In this document: positions 21,824-29,351 of the stretch, in pieces | Layout of the letters: every line of letters begins with the position of its first letter | How positions within the stretch are numbered: the stretch's first letter is position 1 | DNA from: a virus | Length of the DNA stretch: 35,184 nucleotides | Strand: one strand, 5' to 3' | IMG/VR virus record: IMGVR_UViG_3300035670_006100 | Span: 1-35,184 of that record | Translations under genes and position numbers: made by a program | Notes under the pieces: generated by a model | Told to the model about the DNA's origin: nothing | Database searches by the model: none | The model's input: the letters and a program-made list of their open reading frames with translations, nothing else

Positions 21824-22079
21824 GATAGCTATTACCGGAATCGTTTGTCCTAAGTGCAAAGAATTTATCTATAGTCGTGCAAGACATGATTGGCATACCT
21901 GTAACTGTAGATATTCATTTATTGATGGTGGGTTTGAGTATCTTAGATACGGAGTTAAGTCTGGAAAGCCTGTGGTTAGGACTATCCAATTGCGAGTATC
22001 CAAGATAGCACTACTCCAAGATTGGAATACAGGAACCGACAAATACGGGAGAATTCCATGTGGCCGAATAAAACAATAA
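21813..22079 (+). CDS. Zinc-finger phage protein (CPKCxxFIYSRARHD type), 88 aa
   Basis: The ATG at 21813 overlaps the end of the glycosyltransferase gene and is preferred over the TTG just upstream. The sequence VCPKCKEFIYSRARHDWHTC-NC and IDGGFEYLRYG closely follow a common phage protein type with a C-x2-C ... C-x-C zinc site. Function unknown; likely a small binding protein. Confidence 0.65.
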   Translation: MANKIAITGIVCPKCKEFIYSRARHDWHTCNCRYSFIDGGFEYLRYGVKSGKPVVRTIQLRVSKIALLQDWNTGTDKYGRIPCGRIKQ

Positions 22080-22279
22080 TTTTTAACGTAACAGATGCGA
22101 AACAAGCATTGCCGACATTAAGTGATGAACAAGCTAGGTTGTTTGCTAAGACTGCCAATGCTCATTATGTGAGACTAAGTGCAGTAAATAGTCCGCATGA
22201 GTTTTGTAGGACACGCGCATTGAGTCTAACAATAGCAGAGTTTAAAAGGAGAACCGAAAATGGAACTAATGCCTCCTGA
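22058..22279 (+). CDS. Small early protein, 73 aa
   Basis: The ATG at 22058 (GGGAGAATTCC upstream) is preferred to one 12 codons before. It encodes a helical protein (LSDEQARLFAKTANAHYVRL, CRTRALSLTIAEFKRR). No motif is recognised. It overlaps the Cas4-like nuclease gene by 20 nt. Confidence 0.5.
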   Translation: MWPNKTIIFNVTDAKQALPTLSDEQARLFAKTANAHYVRLSAVNSPHEFCRTRALSLTIAEFKRRTENGTNAS

Positions 22280-23087
22280 TAAGGTGTTTGCGTTTGGCGC
22301 ATCACCATCTATGTTAGCACTATGGCAATTATGTAAGCACAAGTGGTGGTTGCATTACATTGCGCGGCAAGGCAGGACTGAGAGAGAGGCTCAAAAGGAT
22401 AGTGGCGCGGCATTTCATAAATTCTTTGCAGACTGGTATGGGCCAGTGACTAGGACATTGGAAGAGCATATCGAGAATTTTAAGAAAGAATTTCCTGAGC
22501 AAGAGAGTACGGACAAGCGAGATCAAAAGCATTGTTTGGCTATTCTCAAGGCATATACAGAACGGTATCCGCGAGAAAATGAGCCATTTAAGGTAATCGA
22601 GACTGAACAGAAATTGAATGTCGAGATACCAGGATGTAAGTTAAAGCTGAATGGGGTCATTGACTTGAGTGTTGATTTGCGGAATGGCTTATGGGTCATA
22701 GATCACAAGACCAGCAATCGTTTAGGTACATCATACTTCGATCAGTTCCGTAATCACTGGCAGACATATACTTACATCTATGCGGCAGGGGTACATTATA
22801 AACGTAAGTGTGAGGGTATTCTATACAATGCAGTAGGGATGAAGCAAAAAATTGATGCTGATTCGTTTCTGCGCTGTGATGTGAGCAAGACACAGGATCA
22901 GTTAGACTTCCATATAGCGCAATGGACTGAGCATGTGAACGAGATGTATGATTTTGTGACAGCGAATTGGCAGGATGGAAGTAAATTCTTTTCTGCCAAC
23001 ACTCCGAGTGCGTGTCATGCTTATAATGTTAAATGTTTTGCACTTGATTATTGTGAATTCAATCAGAACGAAAGGATGTTACCATAA
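22260..23087 (+). CDS. Cas4/RecB-like PD-(D/E)XK exonuclease with Fe-S cysteines
   Basis: The 275-aa product has the RecB-nuclease motifs: H53 in GAAFHKFF, NGVIDL (D135), WVIDHKT (D148-x-K150) and HWQTYTYIYA (the Q-x-x-Y element). C25 and a C-terminal trio (C252, C259, C265) are placed as in Cas4 and AddB-type iron-sulfur nucleases. It probably resects DNA ends to give single strands for annealing by the Sak4-like protein next to it (TAATG overlap). There is no CRISPR array in the window, so this is a replication/recombination enzyme rather than an adaptation protein. Confidence 0.82.
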   Translation: MELMPPDKVFAFGASPSMLALWQLCKHKWWLHYIARQGRTEREAQKDSGAAFHKFFADWYGPVTRTLEEHIENFKKEFPEQESTDKRDQKHCLAILKAYTERYPRENEPFKVIETEQKLNVEIPGCKLKLNGVIDLSVDLRNGLWVIDHKTSNRLGTSYFDQFRNHWQTYTYIYAAGVHYKRKCEGILYNAVGMKQKIDADSFLRCDVSKTQDQLDFHIAQWTEHVNEMYDFVTANWQDGSKFFSANTPSACHAYNVKCFALDYCEFNQNERMLP

Positions 23088-23827
23088 TGGACGTTGTACA
23101 TTGCGAGAACATAGTACCGGAATTTAAGAAGATTTTGATAACAGGCGTTGAGAAGTCAGGTAAGACCAGCTTTATTGGAACCATGCCTCGACCTATCCTT
23201 GTATTTGCAGGAGAAACAGGGGCCGAAACAAGGTTTGCAGGACAGAAGGACATAGACGTAGTGAGATGCTACGATCAAAAGGGCGAGTTAGATGGATCAG
23301 GTTATCGAAGGTTTGATAAGAACTGGAAGGAACTGTTGACCCTTAAAGAAGTTCCTTACAAAACCATTGCGATTGATCCATTGTCGTTTATCTCCGATTA
23401 CATTGTGGATGAGATCGAACGTACCAATCCAGGTTTAAAAGGAAGCGCGAATACGTTCAAGTTTTGGGATTTAGTGTTTGCCAAGCATAGCTACATCTTG
23501 CGCAACGTCTTGAAGATGGTAGAGTATGTATGCGTCACTTCGCACGTAACCATTGACGAGGACGAAACTACTGGACGAACCATGTTCATGCCTAATTTGA
23601 ACGGGAAGTCGTTGAGAAATAACATCGGTGGATGGTTCGATGCTGTGTTGTTTACCTACGTTAAGCCAGCGGGAAATAAGGTAGATTACGGAGTCTATGC
23701 ACTTCCTGATGCTCAACGTAAAGCAGGTATTCGTGTACCGCTTGGCTGTGAAGGATTGGTTGGACGTGAAATGCCAAGTGATTTTGTTAAGATTAACGAG
23801 ATTCTAAAGAAAGAGGCAAAGAAATGA
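23087..23827 (+). CDS. Sak4-like RecA-family ATPase (phage recombinase)
   Basis: The 246-aa protein has a Walker A GVEKSGKTSF (20-29), a Walker B-like TIAIDPL (D97) and a later CVTSHVTIDED segment, consistent with the AAA_24/Sak4 group of RecA-core proteins. These promote single-strand annealing together with a cognate SSB. The neighbours support this: nuclease upstream and an SSB-like gene downstream. The length (about 240) is typical. The start is coupled to the nuclease stop by a one-base overlap. Confidence 0.8.
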   Translation: MDVVHCENIVPEFKKILITGVEKSGKTSFIGTMPRPILVFAGETGAETRFAGQKDIDVVRCYDQKGELDGSGYRRFDKNWKELLTLKEVPYKTIAIDPLSFISDYIVDEIERTNPGLKGSANTFKFWDLVFAKHSYILRNVLKMVEYVCVTSHVTIDEDETTGRTMFMPNLNGKSLRNNIGGWFDAVLFTYVKPAGNKVDYGVYALPDAQRKAGIRVPLGCEGLVGREMPSDFVKINEILKKEAKK

Positions 23828-24021
23828 AAGATACTTTAGCCACTATCGGAGCCATTTTCGTAGTGCTTGCACTACTGATTAGTTTAGGGGGAGTGGGTTA
23901 TGTGTACTTCGAGGTTCAGCGCACAAAAGCCAGTATCGGTGTGTTGGTCACTCAAACTAATCAAGCATTGGCTGTGTTGAATGGAAAGATTACGTCAACA
24001 CAGACTGTAACAAAGAAGTAA
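23824..24021 (+). CDS. Small membrane protein, 65 aa
   Basis: The N-terminal helix TIGAIFVVLALLISLGGVGY predicts one membrane span; a short coiled polar tail follows (QTNQALAVLNGK). Its ATG overlaps the Sak4-like stop (ATGA). It is odd between recombination genes. A 61-nt gap with short inverted repeats follows. Confidence 0.5.
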   Translation: MKDTLATIGAIFVVLALLISLGGVGYVYFEVQRTKASIGVLVTQTNQALAVLNGKITSTQTVTKK

Positions 24022-24082
24022 GCGGCCTAATTTTAAAAGGCATAACGCTACTAGCGATATCCAAAGAAAGGGGTACGTACCT

Positions 24083-24523
24083 ATGAGTCTAAACGATATT
24101 GATATGTCGGGCGTAGAAGAACCGAAGGATTTTGGTGCTGTTAAGGCATGTGCAACACGCATACGCATTAAGTCCATCGAGAGGATTACGGAAGGTCTTG
24201 AGGCTAAGGATTATGATGAATATTACCTAGTCAAGACTGAGTTCGTTGATCCTACTACGGTCGAACCAGTCGATCCCACAACAGTACCGAGTGCTCCTAT
24301 TACGCGGTTGTATACGCATAATAAGGGTTGCTTGCAGATGTTGCGGCGTTTCATTGAATCACACGGTTTTGGTTGGGACGAGTTTGTTGGTTCCACAGAT
24401 CGTGAAGGATTTTTGCAAGGTCTTGTAGGAGCCGAAGCGGACGTTAAAATTACGTTGGGTAAGACCACCACTGGTAATGACCGCAACGAGATTCGGTATC
24501 CTGCTAAAGCTAAAGTCGCCTAA
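24083..24523 (+). CDS. Single-stranded-DNA-binding-like protein
   Basis: The 146-aa acidic protein has alternating strands (KACATRIRIKSIERIT, YDEYYLVKTEFV, VKITLGKTTTGNDRNEIRYP), compatible with an OB-fold SSB of the type encoded beside Sak4 recombinases. The closing strand with Asn/Arg/Tyr is typical of such proteins (TTTGNDRNEI). AAAGGGG precedes the ATG. No diagnostic motif exists for the fold, so assignment depends on context. Confidence 0.6.
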   Translation: MSLNDIDMSGVEEPKDFGAVKACATRIRIKSIERITEGLEAKDYDEYYLVKTEFVDPTTVEPVDPTTVPSAPITRLYTHNKGCLQMLRRFIESHGFGWDEFVGSTDREGFLQGLVGAEADVKITLGKTTTGNDRNEIRYPAKAKVA

Positions 24524-24550
24524 TCTCCTTTCCTCAGTGCGACTATTTTC

Positions 24551-24583
24551 GGTAGGGGGGTGCTTGAATCCCACTCCCCTACC
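24551..24583 (+). terminator. Strong hairpin between SSB-like and polymerase genes
   Basis: A 12-bp stem (GGTAGGGGGGTG with CACTCCCCTACC, one G-U pair) and 9-nt loop, followed by TTTCTT. The short broken uridine run suggests partial intrinsic termination that would lower polymerase expression relative to the SSB-like protein. Confidence 0.65.
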
Positions 24584-24604
24584 TTTCTTATAAAGGACTA
24601 ATAT

Positions 24605-26278
24605 ATGACAGTGCCAGACCAGATTGCACAGAATCCAAAAATTATGATTGTGGGAGAGTGTCCAGGAGCCGATGAAGAACGCTTGGGCCGCCCATTTGTG
24701 GGTCGTGCAGGACACCAATTAGATAAGATATTGTTAGTGGCAGGGGTGATTCGAGAGGAATGTTATATTACGAATGTTATAAACGAAAGGCCACCGAAAA
24801 ATGATTTTTCGATCTACTATGTCAACTCAAAACGAACACTGCCAAGCGAAACTCTCACAAGGGCTAGACAAGAACTTATTGCGAAGATCAGACGAGTCAA
24901 TCCTAAAGTGGTTATCGCGCTTGGAACCGAAGCAACGAAAGCAATTGTTAATAAGTTTGGCATCGAGTGTCAAAGAGGAAGTATTTTTCCTATCCCCGAT
25001 GTTGGTATACCTTGCATTCCTACTTTTCACCCTTCTGCGATTTTAAGAGGTGGAGGGACAAGTCATTGGTATCTACCTGCCGCAATTCATGATGTTCAGA
25101 GAGCAAAGGCTGTAGCGAACGGTACTGCTACTGCTCACCTGCCTAATTATAAAGTCATAACAGTTCCAGCACATTTAGATCAATGGTTTGGGACTGTCTC
25201 TCAAGCCTCGGCCCTATGCGCGTTTGATATAGAAACAGAGTATATTGGGGGAGAGTGGATTAAATGCATAGGGTTCGCGGCAGGAGAGGAAGAAGGGATC
25301 GTAGTACCGTTTGGGAAAGAGTTAATTACGGGACAGCTTGAATTGTTACAAGTAATCCGTAAGTGGATGACCAGTGGATTGATTGCATGGATCGGACAAA
25401 ATGCATACAATTTTGATATGCCCATGATTAAACAAATATGGGGATTTGAAGTTAAGAATTATAAGTATGATACAATGGTTATGCATCATGTGTTATATCC
25501 AGAGTTTCCACACGATCTTGCTACGATTGCGTCATTTTATACATTAATTCCTTATTGGAAAGATACGAGTGGAGAGAATTTGTATAAGTACAATGCGTAT
25601 GATGCGGTGGCTACGTGGGTATCTCAGCAAGCCATGTGGAAAGAGATTAAGGACAGAAAGTTTGATACGCTTTACACAGAATACTATCAGCCATTGCTTA
25701 GAGCACTGAATATTATTACCATGCGCGGCATGAGGATTGACAAGGAATATCAATTGAAATTACGGAAGGAACTGAAAGATGAAATCAAAACGCTCCAAAC
25801 CGAATTGGACAAAATCTATTTACAGCACACAAACACTAATAGACTACAGCGAACTCTTCTTAGAATTGCTAAACTTATGCAGGGCGGTAGAAAAACTGTC
25901 TCGCTTAGAAACAAAAAAACACAGAAGTTCCAAAAGAAGCGGCTTAGTTCGCTCCAAACCGCGACAGAGAAAGAGATCAAGAAACGCGGGACATTGAATG
26001 TTAGGTCAACAAAGGACTTAGCACAGTTTCTGTACAAGACATTGAAGCTACCCATTAAGACGAAGCAAGGCAAGACTACCACGGATGTGACAGCATTGAA
26101 TCAATTGTATATCAAGAGTAAGCATCCGTTTCTCAAGACCATGTTGAAGATTAGAAACTTACGTAATATGCTGTCTCGATGGGGGCATCTTAAAACAGAC
26201 GAAGATGGACTAATCAGCACCACGTATAGTTTTGCAGATACCGGACGATTAAAGAGTGGAAAGTTTGAGGCGAAATAA
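24605..26278 (+). CDS. DNA polymerase family A, part 1: UDG-like + 3'-5' exonuclease + N-terminal polymerase region
   Basis: 557 aa. Residues 11-170 resemble family 4/5 uracil-DNA glycosylase: VGECPGADEERLGRPFVGRA and FHPSAILRGG. The iron-sulfur cysteines of family 4 are not in place (TNVINERPP where the family has a Cys). Residues 205-340 are a DnaQ-like proofreading exonuclease: FDIET (D208, E210), NAYNFDM (D271) and Y329-x3-D333. The thumb/palm start follows, ending at DTGRLKSGKFEAK, just after the TGRL motif that in normal Pol I-type enzymes continues to LQNIP. The rest is in the next gene. UDG-exo-PolA fusions are known in SPO1-like phages. The start is fixed by an in-frame stop just upstream; AAAGGA is present. 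Confidence 0.85.
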   Translation: MTVPDQIAQNPKIMIVGECPGADEERLGRPFVGRAGHQLDKILLVAGVIREECYITNVINERPPKNDFSIYYVNSKRTLPSETLTRARQELIAKIRRVNPKVVIALGTEATKAIVNKFGIECQRGSIFPIPDVGIPCIPTFHPSAILRGGGTSHWYLPAAIHDVQRAKAVANGTATAHLPNYKVITVPAHLDQWFGTVSQASALCAFDIETEYIGGEWIKCIGFAAGEEEGIVVPFGKELITGQLELLQVIRKWMTSGLIAWIGQNAYNFDMPMIKQIWGFEVKNYKYDTMVMHHVLYPEFPHDLATIASFYTLIPYWKDTSGENLYKYNAYDAVATWVSQQAMWKEIKDRKFDTLYTEYYQPLLRALNIITMRGMRIDKEYQLKLRKELKDEIKTLQTELDKIYLQHTNTNRLQRTLLRIAKLMQGGRKTVSLRNKKTQKFQKKRLSSLQTATEKEIKKRGTLNVRSTKDLAQFLYKTLKLPIKTKQGKTTTDVTALNQLYIKSKHPFLKTMLKIRNLRNMLSRWGHLKTDEDGLISTTYSFADTGRLKSGKFEAK

Positions 26279-27069
26279 TGGCTAGAATAATCCAAAATAC
26301 TCAGAATGTGCCACGTGATGCGAGATATAAGAATTTATTCTTGCCGTTGCGTGAGGGGGAGATGTTGTTAGAAGGAGACTTGTCTCAAGCTGAAGGTATG
26401 GTAGTGGCATGGAAGGCCGAAGAACAGACATTGATTGAGAAGTATGAAAAGGGTGCAGACGTTCACTCATTTGTAGGTACGATTGTAATGGGCAAGCCTG
26501 TGACTAAAGATACTAAGGTTGAGCGTACTGTGTCTAAGCGCATAGTTCACGGATCAAATTACGGCATGAGTAAGATTAAAATGTCGGAGGTATTACTTAA
26601 CGAAGCCGATATTGTTATTGAGCCGAGAGAGTGTCAAAAGAAACAGAATGTATATTTTCAAAACTTTCCGCGCATACGATCAATTTATCATGCAGAAATT
26701 GAGAAAGAGTTGAGAGAAAATTTAAGACAACTATCTACACCGAATGGTTGGAAGCGTAAATTCTTTTCCCCATTTGGAGCAGATTTAATGAAGCAAGCCT
26801 TTGCACATTATCCACAAAACGTAGTTGCCTACGTAACCAACACTGGATTGATTAGATTGATAGCGTGGGGATGGAGTGAGTATATTTATGCTCAAGTACA
26901 CGATTCGATTTTAATGTCTGTACCTGTACCTAAGTTACCTATGGCCGCCAAGATATTAAAGAAAGCCATGACACTTGCAATTCCTATCAAGTCTCGAACC
27001 TTGACTATTCCGGTAGAACTGAAGATCGGTCAGCGTTGGGGAGAAATGAAGGATTACCATGTCGAGTAA
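26278..27069 (+). CDS. DNA polymerase family A, part 2: palm and fingers
   Basis: 263 aa carrying the catalytic core: IQNTQNVP (equivalent of LQNIP) at the N-terminus, motif A EGDLSQAE (D34), motif B RTVSKRIVHGSNYG (R83, K87, Y95-G96) and motif C QVHDSIL (D209, with Ser where Pol I has Glu). The ATG shares one base with the stop of part 1 (TAATG) and has GAGG 7 nt upstream, so re-initiation is plausible. In the frame of part 2 there is a stop only four codons before the ATG. Either two polypeptides assemble, or a frame change or sequence error divides one gene. It overlaps the next gene by 11 nt. Confidence 0.85.
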   Translation: MARIIQNTQNVPRDARYKNLFLPLREGEMLLEGDLSQAEGMVVAWKAEEQTLIEKYEKGADVHSFVGTIVMGKPVTKDTKVERTVSKRIVHGSNYGMSKIKMSEVLLNEADIVIEPRECQKKQNVYFQNFPRIRSIYHAEIEKELRENLRQLSTPNGWKRKFFSPFGADLMKQAFAHYPQNVVAYVTNTGLIRLIAWGWSEYIYAQVHDSILMSVPVPKLPMAAKILKKAMTLAIPIKSRTLTIPVELKIGQRWGEMKDYHVE

Positions 27070-28036
27070 ACTATTAATTAAAGTAGGAGATGACGCATTT
27101 AAGCACGATAAGCAAAGTGAACCTCTTATAAAAAGAGTATTGTATAGAGATGACGTGATGCTTTTACTAGGCTCTGAGAAAGCTGGAAAGTCTATCTTAG
27201 CGCAACAATTAGCTTTTTGCTGTACCAGCGGAGATGCTTTCTTAGGTAAGTTTGAAGTCACGAAGCCTATAAATGTAGCGTACTTCCAAACAGAAGGCAA
27301 GGAAGGTGAAGGAGTAGATCGACGCTTGCGCATGGAACAGGTCGTGAAACCGGATCGGTCACGTTATGCTCACTTTTACAAGAAATTTTTTCCTATAGAC
27401 ATTGATGCGTATAGAGATTTTCTTATTCAAGGCTTAGAATCATTACCTTGGAAGCCTGATCTTATGATTATTGACGCCTTGTATATGGCTATGGTGGGAG
27501 ATTTGATTGACAATAAGGAAGTGAGAAAGTTAATCGCTAATGTGTCGTATATCTTAGAGAAATTTTCTCTTACTTGTGTCGTAGTCCATCACGAAACCAA
27601 GGAAGAATTCGACAAAGACACACACGAAGCCGTAGACAAAGGAGACAAAGGATCGTATGGATCAGTGTTTCTTCGCGCCTGGGTAGATCATATTATCTAC
27701 CTTAAAAAGATTGGGCCAAGGACACGGTTGCTGAAGTGCGATACGCAAAGATCGGGGAAGATGTTGGAGAAAGAGAATCTGGTACTTATCGGAGATGCGT
27801 CAAGTGATAAGCCAAACGAACCCCTTTACTTTGAATTGAACGAAGAACAAGATGCGGCGCGGCAGGCTATTATAGCTATGATCCGCATGAAGAAACGCGC
27901 TACGCAATTGGAACTAAAAGAAATGTCTGGACTGGCTAACTCTACGCTGTATAAGATATTGCGTGGATTAGTTACGGACAAGAAAGTGATCGAAATAGAA
28001 AAGGAGACATACGAGTTATGTCAACCAGCAAAATAA
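27059..28036 (+). CDS. RepA-like hexameric helicase ATPase (AAA_25) with C-terminal winged helix
   Basis: 325 aa. The RecA-type core has Walker A LGSEKAGKSI (about 38-46), Walker B DLMIIDAL (D139) and a sensor strand CVVVHHETK, as in RSF1010 RepA-type and AAA_25 ATPases that unwind or load at replication forks. The last 65 residues (ARQAIIAMIRMKKRATQLEL, LANSTLYKILRGLV) form a winged helix for DNA binding. AAGGA precedes the ATG. With polymerase upstream it would provide the fork helicase. Confidence 0.8.
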   Translation: MSSKLLIKVGDDAFKHDKQSEPLIKRVLYRDDVMLLLGSEKAGKSILAQQLAFCCTSGDAFLGKFEVTKPINVAYFQTEGKEGEGVDRRLRMEQVVKPDRSRYAHFYKKFFPIDIDAYRDFLIQGLESLPWKPDLMIIDALYMAMVGDLIDNKEVRKLIANVSYILEKFSLTCVVVHHETKEEFDKDTHEAVDKGDKGSYGSVFLRAWVDHIIYLKKIGPRTRLLKCDTQRSGKMLEKENLVLIGDASSDKPNEPLYFELNEEQDAARQAIIAMIRMKKRATQLELKEMSGLANSTLYKILRGLVTDKKVIEIEKETYELCQPAK

Positions 28037-28989
28037 AACTAACTAGGACTCAATTGTTGAATTTGTTGAGAGTAAATAAGTGGCAAAAAACTGCTGTAGC
28101 AAAGATATTAAAATGTGATGAGGCGAGTGTTAGGCGACTGTGCAATCGTTTAAGTATAGATTGTGAGATAGAGCGCAAGGCTAATCTTGCAGAGACAAAG
28201 ATTGATACACTAACGACTGCTCAAAGTGAGATTGATGCTACCATCCACAAAGGCACGTTTGTAATTATTCCCGATCTACACGCACATACTGTGATATGGG
28301 AATATTTGATTACTGTGTGCAAGTTCATCACAGATTTTAAGCCAGAGTATGTAGTACAAATTGGGGATATAATGGACTATGAATGTTTGTTAGGGATCAG
28401 TAAACGTAAATATCCTACCTTTGATGGTCAGGATATGGGATCACTTAATAAGGAATTTGAGGCGGTGTCGAATATTATATCCATGATTAATGCCGCTACT
28501 CCTAAGAACAGTAAGAAGTTTTTTCTTGAAGGTAATCATGAATATAGAGTAGTAGAGTTATTGCGAAAGGCTCCTGAATTTGCAGACACTTTTAAACTAG
28601 AAAAACGTGTGGATATGACAGGATGGGAGATATTGCCTTACTTGCAACCGCTAAAACTAGGTAAACTAAATTTCATTCATGGCGAGTTCTTTGGAGATAA
28701 TCCTATTAAGAAACACCTTGAAGTGTACCAAAAGAACATTGTCTTTGGGCACACACATACGATCCAACAAGGTACAAAGCCTTCTCCCATGAGAGAGATT
28801 CCTATTTGGGGAGCCACTATCGGCTGTCTCTGTACACTAAACGCAGATTATATGCGGAATCGAAGTTCTTCGGCACAGCATGGATTTGCCTATGGTTGGT
28901 TTGAAGAGGATAGCGGAGACTTTGACTGCAAGATTGTACGAATAATTCATGGAAAATTTTGGGCCGAGGGCAGGAAGTACACGTCATGA
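28018..28989 (+). CDS. HTH-containing calcineurin-like metallophosphoesterase
   Basis: 323 aa. Residues 8-50 form a helix-turn-helix (TAVAKILKCDEASVRRLCNR). From residue 80 all metallophosphoesterase motifs are present: PDLHAH (D86, H88), GDIMD (D117), GNHEYR (N173, H174), IHGE (H221) and FGHTHT (H245, H247). This matches Mre11/calcineurin-type two-metal phosphoesterases. The DNA-binding start and position suggest a nucleic-acid target such as a nuclease or 3'-end processing enzyme. It overlaps the helicase gene by 19 nt. Confidence 0.82.
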   Translation: MSTSKIKLTRTQLLNLLRVNKWQKTAVAKILKCDEASVRRLCNRLSIDCEIERKANLAETKIDTLTTAQSEIDATIHKGTFVIIPDLHAHTVIWEYLITVCKFITDFKPEYVVQIGDIMDYECLLGISKRKYPTFDGQDMGSLNKEFEAVSNIISMINAATPKNSKKFFLEGNHEYRVVELLRKAPEFADTFKLEKRVDMTGWEILPYLQPLKLGKLNFIHGEFFGDNPIKKHLEVYQKNIVFGHTHTIQQGTKPSPMREIPIWGATIGCLCTLNADYMRNRSSSAQHGFAYGWFEEDSGDFDCKIVRIIHGKFWAEGRKYTS

Positions 28990-29351
28990 GGAAATCGAAA
29001 AATACTGCAAAGTCAACGCAACATGAGAAGCAAAATGCATTGTTTGATTTGATTCAGTATGATGTATGGGGAGAGGATTTGCTGTCGGATATGTTGTTTG
29101 GTAAGTCTGTAGAGACAGTGCTGGCTCCACGGGAGAGATTCATTTTAGAAGCAAAGGTGCAAGGCTATAGTGATAAATATATCATGAGTATTTTGCGGCA
29201 TCGTTCGCCTCAGCAAAGCCTGTCGGAGGAAAGTTACGAAGCCTATAAGGATCGGATTAAACGAAAGCTTCGAGATGGATATAATCCTGAAATTGCTGGA
29301 TGGATTAGGGCGCAGAATTGGGATAGGCATGAGGACGCAGAACATGACTAG
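28986..29351 (+). CDS. Putative transcription regulator, sigma region 4-like, 121 aa
   Basis: The start at 28986 (ATGA overlap) is preferred to an upstream in-frame one. APRERFILEAKVQGYSDKYIMSIL, then RIKRKLRDG, resembles sigma-70 region 4 or LuxR-type helix-turn-helix (LxxRER-x-hxLxxxxGxSxxxIAxxL, then recognition helix). It lies near the end of the early block, where a late-gene activator would fit. Assignment is tentative. Confidence 0.45.
   Translation: MRKSKNTAKSTQHEKQNALFDLIQYDVWGEDLLSDMLFGKSVETVLAPRERFILEAKVQGYSDKYIMSILRHRSPQQSLSEESYEAYKDRIKRKLRDGYNPEIAGWIRAQNWDRHEDAEHD

Noticed and set aside
22260-23087. CRISPR adaptation role for the Cas4-like protein
   Set aside because: No repeat-spacer array, Cas1 or Cas2 in the window; phage Cas4-like nucleases act in recombination.
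24564-24594. TTGAAT-19-TATAAA promoter before the polymerase gene
   Set aside because: Spacing is too long and the boxes fall inside or next to the terminator hairpin.
26240-26300. Programmed -1 frameshift joining the polymerase halves
   Set aside because: No X-XXY-YYZ slippery heptamer lies in the short window between the stop in the second frame and the stop of part 1; re-initiation at TAATG with GAGG is simpler.
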